DNA from: Fragum whitleyi
Lineage: Eukaryota > Mollusca > Bivalvia > Cardiida > Cardiidae
NCBI GenBank assembly: GCA_948146395.1
Contig: OX411548.1
Span: forward strand, 59,291,020-59,355,019
DNA length: 64,000 nucleotides
Direction of reading: 5' to 3'
A model generated the notes under the pieces. It was not told the DNA's origin and did not search any database. It saw only the letters and a list, made by a program, of their open reading frames with translations. Both the position numbers and the translations under genes were made by a program. Within the stretch, counting starts at the first letter, position 1. Every line of letters begins with the position of its first letter. This document shows positions 13,550 to 23,750 of this stretch, piece after piece.

Positions 13550-13884
13550 ACTTACTAATGGGCTTTATGATAAATTGTCGACTGTATTTACTAACTACAA
13601 TGTACATGATTGCGCATGTTACTACTTATGCTGCACAAGATAAGTGAATGCTAAATATTGAATTGTATCGTTATTTTCATCGACACCTTTCGTGATTAAT
13701 CGATATGGACATTCACCATTCTGTTTTGTTAATTGAATGGTAAATGATGGTGGTTCTTTGTCTCCGTAGGTAAAATAAAGAAGGAGGAGACTAAAAACCA
13801 TAAATACTAAGATCGCAAATTTAAACCAGCCTACACATTGATGGATCGCTAGTCACGCCCCTTGCCCGCAGTCACAACGCCCCT

Positions 13885-13990
13885 CCCCCCGTACGTACTT
13901 AGCGCTTTGTATGAACAAAAATTTCTAACGAGGTTAGGGGACTTGATAATTGTTGAGGCTCTGAATGCAACCGGCAGAAACATTTAAGGT
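13885..13990 (-). mobile_element. Diverged copy of the ACGTACTTAG MITE
   Basis: Contains ACGTACTTAG, GAGGTTAGGGG, TTGATAATTGTTGAGGC and GCAACCGGCAGA blocks related in inverse orientation to 4933-5075. One end is unclear. Confidence 0.45.
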
Positions 13991-14744
13991 AGCAATGGAC
14001 ACATGGTGCCAATCTTTTCCGCCCAATGATTTTTTTCTGGTTCACATCTGTTGTAGATTAACATTGTACAGTTATTACAATAAAATTTGAGGATACCTTT
14101 ATATGCTCGTTTTCGTGCTACAGTTATCTGCCCTTGTGTGGTACTGGCTGTTTTTCAGTAAAATGGTTACATTCATTTTAGGTCAAGTAAAAACTCAGTA
14201 CCAGCTGATAGCTATATAACACATGCAAGTTAGTACCCTTATACATGTACACAATGGCTGTTGCCAAGGAAATTTCTCTTTGATCAAATTGCACTTGCAT
14301 GATTGGCCCTCACAAGTTAAAAGTGCACTAATTTTGATAATTTTTTACTGACGTAATTTTTAGGGATAAAAAATGCCGCAAAACCCCCTTTTTTAAGAAA
14401 TTACCCAATGATTTTTTCTTATTTTCCGATATGTTTAAAACCGATATTTTTACTTTATTTGGTGAAAATTCCAGCATCCTTCCATGCAAATAAGAAACTT
14501 TTTCGTTATTTTGTAGTGCCCCCTCCTAATTGGATGACACTTATAACGTAATTTTATTGTAAAATTCAGTGATCCAGTCATTCAACTGATATCAAATGTT
14601 GAAAAGAACCCGAGATATGAAATGTTACCATCATTATTCTACATTATTTCCATAAGCAGAATCTTATCAAAACCGGTCGTTTTAAACAACGCGTAAAAAT
14701 AGCCGCAAAATAAACGAAAACTGCTGTCTATTGCCACCTTAAAA

Positions 14745-14805
14745 CAAAAACAAAAACAACAACAACAACAAAAAAAACCAAAACCAAAACAAACAAACAA
14801 ACAAA

Positions 14806-14844
<39 letters not shown>

Positions 14845-14880
14845 ACCAACGAACAAAACACACACACAAACACAACCAAA
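14745..14880. repeat. A-rich simple repeat, CAAAA/AAACA
   Basis: Runs of (AACAA)n, (AAAC)n and A25-30. Minus-strand ORFs here encode only Phe/Val/Cys tracts and are artefacts. Confidence 0.95.
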
Positions 14881-15068
14881 ACATATATATTGGAAGGTGA
14901 ACTTATCAACCTCTGGGACACTCTGAGGAAACGTTGCAGATGGGTCCATTACCTTAACTCTTATCCTGCTGAATTGAAATCTTGATTCAAACAAATGGGC
15001 AATTTATAAGAAATTTCCATTGGTCTTATTTAAGTTTTTCCCATATAATTCAGTGGAAAGCAGTCCAG

Positions 15069-15197
15069 CGTTCAGGATGACAAAACGATGCAAACTAAAT
15101 GTTTTTGCAAGTTATACCGGACTTTGCACACAAGTGACGTGCAATACGAGGTATAACTTGCAAACAGTTTGTACCGTTTTGTCATCTTGGTTGCAGG
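15069..15197. mobile_element. Hairpin MITE with ~50-bp arms
   Basis: Left arm 15069-15118 (…GCAAGTTATACC) and right arm 15150-15197 (GGTATAACTTGC…CGTTTTGTCAT) are inverted copies around a ~30-bp loop. A related half lies at 55823-55872. Confidence 0.65.
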
Positions 15198-15513
15198 GCA
15201 AGCAATGTAAGTTAGGACCAGACAACATCCCTTTGCAGGCCTATCTTTGCCTAATGTCTGCCAGAGATTTAAGCACTATGTACAGACATTAATTTTGATA
15301 TCAAATATCATGAGAAGTGTTAATTAGTCACATATTAACAAGTTAATCTCCCCAGCACAAACCCATCAAATAGAGAATCACTGTAAATCTACACATACAA
15401 GACAAAGTTCGATTCATAATGTTTAAATGAAATAGCTTTTAATTGTGACTTTAGACCTATCTTCCCTATTTGGATACAGTTCCAGTATGTTGAAAAGTGG
15501 CGAGCTACCCATA

Positions 15514-15784
15514 GGCGTAACTAGGATTTTGACATTTATACGCACTCAGAAGACAACCAACATAGAATATATAGAATAAAGGCGATTTGCGGACTGTGGC
15601 AAAAGGTGGATGTCCTCCGTCCGCTTCCCTTATATGATTTAAAGCGTTGGTGAATAATCAAAACACTGTAACTACAGCTTGAATAAGCTGTAGTTTCGAT
15701 GTTTTGATCAAATCAACAACGTTTATCGAAAGATGATATATTTCTATTACGCTCTTGCGTAATGAGCGAAATGGTAGTTACGCC
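15514..15784 (+). mobile_element. MITE family C, copy 2, with 10-bp TIRs
   Basis: GGCGTAACTA at 15514-15523 is inverted exactly at 15775-15784. The same central CTACAGCTT/AAGCTGTAG palindrome is present. 271 bp, non-coding. Confidence 0.75.
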
Positions 15785-15914
15785 CCTACGCCCCTACTCA
15801 CCGTTAAACTTGAATCATTTTTTTATTTTATGTTGTTGTTGATTTTTAACAATTCATCTGAAGTTGATCGGAATAACATTTGTAAAATATCTATAGACCC
15901 GCAATTTAGAGTGA

Positions 15915-15970
15915 GTGATCAAAGGTCAATTTTGTCTATACAGAAATAGACAAAATTGACCTTTGATCAC
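15915..15970. repeat. Perfect 25-bp-arm hairpin
   Basis: Arms 15915-15939 and 15946-15970 (starting GTGATCAAAGGTCAATTTTG) are exact reverse complements around a 6-nt loop. Confidence 0.85.
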
Positions 15971-16074
15971 CCACTTAAACTTGTAGATCTATACATAAAC
16001 GTGTAATTGGAACAAATCCAGAACCGACCAGGAATGTGTAAAAAATGTTATATATTCTCTGATGCTCGGATGCG

Positions 16075-17034
<960 letters not shown>

Positions 17035-17507
17035 ACCGGCAAAAAATTGATTTGAATGTGCGCATTAGCAACGCAACAAAAATGACAAAGAAAAAAACAA
17101 ATAAACAAAAAAGTTTGTGTAAAACCTATAAAGAGAAGTAGATCTAGTAGTATTTCATTTTCACGTAAAACAAACATAAAAATGTATACGTTCATGCTTA
17201 AATTTTAGGCATGCTCAAACATTGGATTTGCACACATAAAATAAAGCGTTTTTTTTTATGCATCTTTCATATATTAACATGAAACGTTCACGGATGGTTA
17301 AGAAATGAGACGTTAAAAAAATGGTAAGTACACATGCGAGCAAAGCAAGAAATGTTTTTAAAACGTTCGAGGACCTTTTGTAATTATGAACAATGCGCTA
17401 TTTTATTTACGACTTGTATCTTACATGAATTTAAACGGACTCCTGACAAAATGATAGGTCATGCATATGGAAAGATAATTCTAATATTGTATTTCTGGAG
17501 GGTAAAT

Positions 17508-17735
17508 GAACCTGTGCGTGACATTTCCAACAACTTCGCGAGTGTTCAATGCACAGATGTTGAGCAGCCTGGACAATCACACAGTGAAACCAAAATATGG
17601 CTGACAGCCTGGGTATGCGTTAAGACCTCGATAACCTGAAAAACGCAAAGTGAAGACTCTAGTCAGGCTGTGCGGATGCACAGGCTGGCCAGAGACGTTG
17701 CTTTGCGCACAAGTGAAATTATTGGGCTCAAAAGT
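17508..17735 (+). mobile_element. MITE family A, partial copy
   Basis: GAACCTGTGCGTGACATTTC at the left and a central GACTCTAGTCAGGCTGTGCG/GCACAGGCTGGCC block. The right TIR is degraded. Confidence 0.55.
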
Positions 17736-18123
17736 GCTTTTATTTCATGTCAATGATTCAAAGTTTAGGACCTCTACTGTAGATATATACGCCTGCAATA
17801 GATTAACCCGCGTTATCAAAGGGCATTTAACCTGGTCGGAGCAACCGGCTGTTGAACAAAGATAGCACGAGATTAGCACGCGATTACTTTCTCCTCTATT
17901 TCAATAGAAAATAGTCCGTGATATGATAACGACTTTCATTTAACGCTTGCTAATAGTTCTATGAATAATACCTACGCCATCTGATATTGAAAACTTTAAA
18001 GATGTGGTTTGTTTTTAAAATTGAAATTTCAGATAAAAAAAACTTTTAGTGTGAACGTTTTGTCTCTCTTTATTACATGCATTTATTTTTAATCTTTAAG
18101 TTATTTTAGTAATAATTTCAAAA

Positions 18124-18255
18124 GCCGATGGCGACGGCGGAACTCATCCTTTCCGACTATTTGTCTCTCACCAATGGGTTGATAATTGTAAACCTATGTA
18201 GGATAGCAGCTGTGGGTTAGGAAAGGATGTAATGGTAGTTCTGATATGAGAAATA
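18124..18255 (+). mobile_element. SINE family S1, partial copy
   Basis: Matches the middle of the copy at 46722-46968 (CTCACCAATGGGTTGATAAT, GGAAAGGATGTAATGGTAGT). Both ends are missing. Confidence 0.6.
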
Positions 18256-19324
18256 CAAAATGTACCAGAATAAGAATTATAAACCCATTTTCGAAATCAA
18301 GACATAATCTCGAAGAATAAATGAAATTTGTTTTCTATCTGCATCCATCGTAGAATATCGAACTAAATCTGTATTCATCGCAGCACTTCGTAGAAAAAAA
18401 TCTTGAGAGTCGGTCGACGCCGTAGCATTTCGTAGAAAGGCTCCCGGATGATAACTCGTATTACTTCGGAATCATGAAATCCGCGACAGATATTATTACA
18501 CTAGTCGGACCGCATCGTAGAACAGAATTAAAAACCTATCGTTCGAAATCGGGACAAATGGGGAAAATGAGTCTTAAAGTCCATCGGCTTCCGTCGGCAC
18601 ATGTCGCACTGAATCTTGTCGTCGTCGAAGAACTTCGTAGTAAGAAATAGGGAGAGTTATTGTAAAAAAAAAGAAAGAAGAGTCGGTCTACGTCGTACTA
18701 TTTCGTAGTAATTCGGTTCCGCTTATATCAAGTTACTGAATGAAATATTTAGCCCGGTGGTAAAATCTGTAGTAAATCGGACAGGAGCGTAGTTTTTACT
18801 TGGAAGTCGGGGACACACTGGTAGTGTAAAAGATATCGACGGATGGTCTGAGAAAACAACCAACACTGACATACTGTAACTTATTTCAGGGGGGATATTG
18901 CATTTTATCATAGCTTTGTAGTTATAACACCATCTCCGCCTCCTTAATTTCACTTCCGGTTTACGTCAACGTCAATGAAATCAATATTTTTAACACATTT
19001 TCTCAATCAACAAAGAAACAAAAGCGCATATAAATGAAATGTAGCAACTAAAATTTAAAAAGGTTTGTATTTTTCAAATACAAGTCTTAATGAAAACATA
19101 CACATGGCTAGAAAGTGTTGTTGAGAGGCTGAAATTCACTGGAGGATATTTGAGTCTGTCAGAATGATCTGAATGATAATGATCTATTTTAATGTATCGT
19201 TTCTATGTCCGAAATAAGAGGTTTTGTAGATCATAGGCATGGTTTTGAAGTAATATTGAGACGAGTTTGGTATCAAGTAAAAAAAACAAGCTCATGACCC
19301 TGAAGTAACTATAGAGGAAAAGTT

Positions 19325-19399
19325 GTGCCCGACATGGGACTCGAACCCACGACCCCCGGAACACTAGCACGGTGCTCTACTCACGAGCTAACCGGGCAC
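19325..19399 (-). repeat. tRNA-Thr(AGT)-like sequence, unit 1
   Basis: The minus strand reads as a 75-nt cloverleaf: acceptor GTGCCCG/CGGGCAC (7 bp perfect), D arm with GCTC...GAGC, loop CTAGTGT (anticodon AGT), and a T arm around GGGTTCGAGTCCC. The anticodon stem has one mismatch and a wobble. It is repeated 199 bp away together with its flanks, so it is more likely a SINE or tandem repeat than a working tRNA gene. Confidence 0.5.
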
Positions 19400-19523
19400 C
19401 TGGTCATGAGTCTACCCAATATCGAACACTACACTCCTCCCCGTTTTAACCGCTCCCAAATGGCTGAACCCAGCGTTCTCCTTTTACTTCTGACACCATT
19501 GAAGTAATTATAGAGGATAAGTT

Positions 19524-19598
19524 GTGCCCGACATGGGACTAGAACCCACGACCCCGGAACACTAGCACGGCGCTCTACCAACCGAGCTAACTGGGCAC
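19524..19598 (-). repeat. tRNA-Thr(AGT)-like sequence, unit 2
   Basis: Same fold as unit 1, with a better D arm (GCTCGGTTGGTAGAGC) but one acceptor mismatch and box B altered to GTTCTAGTCCC. The shared flanks (GAAGTAA...AGAGGA and CACCTGGTCATGAGTCTACC) show a ~199-bp tandem unit. A third, partial unit without the tRNA part starts near 19632. Confidence 0.5.
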
Positions 19599-19984
19599 CT
19601 GGTCATGAGTCTACCCAATATTGAACACTACAACCCTGAAGTCAAGTGTGGAGGTAAAAGTTATGCCTGTGTCTTTCAGTTTGAACCTTCTTAACGTTTC
19701 CAACCCTTAACAATTACCAAATTCATACGCTTATTGACCATCTGACTGACCTGTAACTGATATAATTTTTTTTAACAATGCTTCAGTTAGCGAAATTTAA
19801 AATACAGTACTGGCGCTGATTCTTTTAAAATTGTTACCATAGAAATAATGATGAATAAAACTGTCATTAAAGTTTACATATTAATGAAACAAAAACAGAT
19901 GCTTACTTTTGTTTTAACTCCCGATCTAGACTGGGTGAAATAAGAAATTCACCTGCACATGCTCTGGGCCTAAACACATTGGTC

Positions 19985-20183
19985 ACATTTGGGCTCCTTC
20001 AGGGCGCAACCCTTTTTACATAGAATCAAAGAGCAAAAAGGCATATCCTTTCTTGCTATTGGCTGAAAACATTCCATGGAATTGAAATTATCTCCCTGTT
20101 GACATCTGCTTATTTTATTTATGTGATGTCCCAGGGGTCAAAGAGATTCAGGTGAGGGATCTAGGACCATCATGGTCCTCTTA
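19985..20183 (-). mobile_element. Pearl/Helentron-like element, 5' fragment
   Basis: The minus strand starts AAGAGGACCATGATGGTCCT and continues like the first 200 bp of the element at 48302. It is truncated and abuts the MITE at 20186. Confidence 0.6.
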
Positions 20184-20185
20184 TT

Positions 20186-20375
20186 CAGTGTTTATTCTAG
20201 GATTTCAAAAATGTGGGCAATTTCAGCACAGAAATTGATGCAATTGAGAAAAGTGGTAATTCATGCTCTTTGGTTATGCATGTAGTGAAACATCCCCCAC
20301 AAATCCAGAAAATTTCGGGGATCTTTGAAAAAAAGTTGGAGAATCCCCCAATCCCCCTGCCTAGAATAAACACTG
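20186..20375 (+). mobile_element. hAT-like MITE, copy 1, with perfect 16-bp TIRs
   Basis: CAGTGTTTATTCTAGG at 20186-20201 is the exact reverse complement of 20360-20375. It has no coding capacity. A second copy lies in the opposite orientation at 30750-30921 with similar interior blocks. The CAGTG start suggests a hAT-type parent, but the TIR differs from that of the hAT at 20497, so that element is probably not its direct source. No clean 8-bp duplication was seen. Confidence 0.75.
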
Positions 20376-20783
20376 CTTGTTTCTTTCTGGATTTGTATAA
20401 GACTATTAAGCTGAATTAATACTTATTCTCCACCTTGCATTCAAAAAGAAAATTTGTTTTAATCATTCAAGTATCAGATAGAAAGATTACAGTATGCAGA
20501 GTTCTGCCCAGGACGCGCGATTGCGGCATCGGCGCTAAAAAATACCAGACGGCGCCGAAAAAATCAAATAGATGGGCCCTACGGCGCGCCGTATTTTCAA
20601 ATGCGAAGGTCGACGAAAATCCGACTTCCGGGACGACTTCCGCGACGACCTCGTCGCGTTTTAGTCCTTTCCAAAATAAAAATCAATATGGTACCCCGCA
20701 TCACGCTATGAATGTCGGCGCTGTATTATCTGAAATTAAATAAGTCGGAAACCATTAATCGTTTACATGTTACTAAGCTAAAA

Positions 20784-23000
20784 ATGGACGGTCAAGCTAA
20801 AAAGCGACCAGCGACAATTATTGACTTTTTCGCCGGGTCTTCGTCAAAGAAGGCGAAAGTAAGTGAAGAAATCGACTCTTCGGAACCTGGGCCGAGTTCA
20901 CAGAGCCCTAGTAATGTCACGGCATCTGCCGATCTTTCAGAATCGGAGGAAATCTGTCCCGGTGAAGCAGACGAAAAGTCGGAGAAAAATGACACGGTCG
21001 TTAAAAAAAACAAAGAAAAGCGGGGTTTCCTGACTCAGTGGCTTGAAAAATATAACTGGCTACGGTATGACGAAGGAGCTAATGTTATGACATGTTCACT
21101 GTGTTTGAAATACAAGAGGAATAATTCTTTAACATCCGGTGTTTGTAGAAACTTTAAAACTAGCACACTGCTACGTCACGCCGCCAGTAAAGACCATAAG
21201 GACTCAATTATCGCTGATTCACAGTCTGGAGCATTGGTGAAAAATATTGAAAATATCTTCAATGAAAAGGAAGCATCTGTGATTTGTGCTTTTAAAGCTG
21301 CATTCTGGTTGGCTAAAGAAAACCTACCAATTATGAAGTTTGGTAGCCTAGTACAATTTCTCACAGATATGAACTGTCCAGATATTTCACACCTGAACTG
21401 TAGAGAAAATGTATCCTACACATCAGATAAGGCTGCTGAAGAATTTATTCAGTCAATCTCTCATGTGATTAGACAGAAAGTTGATGACAAAATTAGACTG
21501 TCTCCCTATATCAGTCTTCTTTGTGATGAAACAACAGATATTTCAGTTACAAAGAAATTGAGTGTGTACTGTAGAGTGATTAATCCTGAGACCATGGAAC
21601 CCTCAACACATTTTGTTTGTAATGTTTCTGTAGACAGTGGTACTGGTAAAACAATTTACACCGAGCTTAAAAAACTAATCATAGAAAAGAACATTCCGAT
21701 TGAGAAAGTAATGGGTTTAGGTACTGATGGTGCAGCTTCCATGACAGGAAAAGGGGAAGGTCTGACTGGCTACATGCTACGGGATAATCCGATGATAGTT
21801 AACTATCACTGCATTGCCCATAGATTGGCCCTAGTTACTTCTCAAGCTGCAGATGATATTCAATATCTTGTTGATTATCAAAGTGTCCTAACTGGGATTT
21901 TTTATTATTTTAAGGCATCAGCTGTAAGATCTCATAAACTATCTGATATTCAGAAAGTCCTTGATGAGCCCAACCTTAAAATAAAGGAAGTGCACCAAGT
22001 AAGGTGGATGTCTGTCTACATTGCAGTAGAAACCATCTACAATGTACTTGATTCACTTATAACATATTTCACACAAGATAAAGATGCAAAAGGTAAGGGT
22101 TACCAGAAGAAAATGATTCAATATGACTTTATTGCAACAACTTACCTACTTATGGATGTTCTTCCTGTAGTGTCAGAGTTATGTTTGATTTTTCAAAAAG
22201 CAGACGTAGACGTCAGTCTAATCAAAGTTCATGTTGATCATTGCAAAAAGTCCTTGAATGACATAAAGTCAGGTAAATCTCAATATCACCTTGACAAACT
22301 ACAGAAAGAACATTTTACTTTAGAGAGAGGTAAAGTTGTATTCAAGTCAAACCATGTTGTCCAGGGTAAAAATAACATTGATTCAATAAAGCAGAAGTTA
22401 ATTGATGGGATCCCGAAGAGGTTGGACCAAAGATTTCCTGATGATGAGAGTAACATAATCTATGCTTTTGCATCATTGGCCCTTAGACCAATTTCTTTTC
22501 GCAGTCAAAAAGAACTTGAGACATGGGGCAATGATAAACTTGAGATCTTGATACAAATGTATGGCAACAGCAAACAGTCTAAACCAACCAAGGACCAGCC
22601 ATTGGTTACCATGGATCCCATCATTGATCCTGTCAAAACTAGAAAGGAATGGTCTGATGTCAAGAGTCTAGTTATTCAGGAGGGTTATCCAAGAGATAAG
22701 ATGTGCCAGCTATGGTTTTTGATTATGAAATATTACAGCAGTGAATTTCCAAATTTACTGAAACTTAGCCAAATTGCACTATCAGCTCCTGTTCACACTG
22801 CTGACTGTGAGAGGGGCTTTAGTGCACAAAATTTGATAAAAACTTCACAAAGAAATAGATTGTCACCAGAAATTGTGAATGATTTATTGACCATTAAGCT
22901 TGAGGGAGGAGATTCAAAGGAATTTGATTTTAAAATGGCCCTATCACATTGGAGAGAGCAGAAAGCAAGAAGGATTTTTGAATCAAAGAGTAAAAATTAG
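20784..23000 (+). CDS. hAT superfamily transposase, KIAA1586/ZBED-like, uninterrupted
   Basis: A single-exon ORF of 738 aa from the ATG at 20784; the frame is open from 20712, but the later ATG starts the family-like N-terminus. Seen: a Lys-rich N-terminus with a TIIDFF motif (residues 11-16) and an acidic Ser-rich linker. A BED/TTF-like zinc finger has C104-x2-C107 and H132-x5-H138. An RNase H-like core has LCDETTD (D248 candidate catalytic), GTDGAASM (D315 candidate) and a CxxH motif in YHCIAHRLAL. The C-terminal hAT dimerisation region has ADCERGFSAQN (E676 candidate third acid). Length and order fit hAT transposases related to vertebrate KIAA1586, ZMYM and ZBED proteins. It cuts and pastes the surrounding element. 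It has no stop or frameshift, so it is either a young autonomous copy or kept by selection; the presence of TIRs favours the first. AATAAA at 23169-23174 could end the mRNA. Confidence 0.92.
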   Translation: MDGQAKKRPATIIDFFAGSSSKKAKVSEEIDSSEPGPSSQSPSNVTASADLSESEEICPGEADEKSEKNDTVVKKNKEKRGFLTQWLEKYNWLRYDEGANVMTCSLCLKYKRNNSLTSGVCRNFKTSTLLRHAASKDHKDSIIADSQSGALVKNIENIFNEKEASVICAFKAAFWLAKENLPIMKFGSLVQFLTDMNCPDISHLNCRENVSYTSDKAAEEFIQSISHVIRQKVDDKIRLSPYISLLCDETTDISVTKKLSVYCRVINPETMEPSTHFVCNVSVDSGTGKTIYTELKKLIIEKNIPIEKVMGLGTDGAASMTGKGEGLTGYMLRDNPMIVNYHCIAHRLALVTSQAADDIQYLVDYQSVLTGIFYYFKASAVRSHKLSDIQKVLDEPNLKIKEVHQVRWMSVYIAVETIYNVLDSLITYFTQDKDAKGKGYQKKMIQYDFIATTYLLMDVLPVVSELCLIFQKADVDVSLIKVHVDHCKKSLNDIKSGKSQYHLDKLQKEHFTLERGKVVFKSNHVVQGKNNIDSIKQKLIDGIPKRLDQRFPDDESNIIYAFASLALRPISFRSQKELETWGNDKLEILIQMYGNSKQSKPTKDQPLVTMDPIIDPVKTRKEWSDVKSLVIQEGYPRDKMCQLWFLIMKYYSSEFPNLLKLSQIALSAPVHTADCERGFSAQNLIKTSQRNRLSPEIVNDLLTIKLEGGDSKEFDFKMALSHWREQKARRIFESKSKN

Positions 23001-23168
23001 AATTATAAAATTCAAATTCCTCTGAATCCATATATCTGCACAGCTGAATGATCAAACTTCTTCAAATCATGTTATTATTATACAGTTTAGAGTTCAAGTG
23101 AAATAAGTAAGCTTTAAGTACAAGTGTTTCTTGATATCCTTTCCATCATATAAATATCAGAAAAATTC

Positions 23169-23174
23169 AATAAA
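23169..23174 (+). terminator. Candidate polyadenylation signal of the hAT transposase
   Basis: AATAAA lies 169 nt after the transposase stop codon and inside the element. It is the first canonical signal downstream. Confidence 0.4.
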
Positions 23175-23750
23175 AGTTTGTTTTAGCTAGCACTGAGTTA
23201 CTTATGTCTACTTACCATAACCCCCACTTTGACCAATTGAGACCTAATAAATGTATCAATTTGATAATCAAAAGCTTACATGGTTTATAGTTATTACCAG
23301 GCCCTGTACATCTTTCTTTAAAACAAGTCAATAGAAACTTAGCATATATTTAAGCCTAGCAGACTTATGAATCATTGAATGATGGAAATATTAGATTATC
23401 AATAAAAATTAATTGCTAATTTGTGGGGCCCCACATTTTCTCAAATGGCCCACTTTTTTCAAAGCCAATGGGCCATTTGGCCCTCTGGATTTGATTTCTG
23501 GGCAGATCCCTGGTATGAATTGGTTTTTAAGATTGATATAGTTTTACATAAAATACGAAAAACCTCTTTAAAAGTTTTTAGTGGAATCAGTAGAATCAAT
23601 TGTTTTGTAAATTCAATTGAACACCTGCTTCATAGGGGTTTTGAGAAAAATAATATAGACTTGCCTTATCCCCATCTTTTCATGCAACTTTTTCCATGTA
23701 TTTCAGTTATGGTAATGCATCATTGAGTTAATAAACTTTACAAACAAAGC

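Larger units (their letters stand above)
20497..23512 (+). mobile_element. hAT DNA transposon with TIRs and 5-bp target duplication
   Basis: The left end starts CAGAGTTCTGCCCAGGA at 20497. The right end at 23496-23512 reads TTCTGGGCAGATCCCTG, whose reverse complement matches the left at 14 of 17 positions and carries the hAT-type CAG start. GTATG occurs immediately outside both ends (20492-20496 and 23513-23517), which reads as a 5-bp target-site duplication. The most familiar hATs make 8 bp. The element is 3016 bp and holds one transposase gene. The first ~170 bp inside the left end are GC- and CpG-rich, unlike the AT-rich surroundings, and may hold the element's promoter. Confidence 0.8.

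Noticed and set aside
14639..14994. Minus-strand ORFs rich in Phe, Val and Cys that look like membrane segments
   Set aside because: They are translations of the poly-A/CAAAA tract.
20186..23512. MITE at 20186 as the left end of the hAT element
   Set aside because: The MITE has its own perfect TIR pair within 190 bp and a second copy elsewhere; the hAT has different TIRs and its own flanking duplication.
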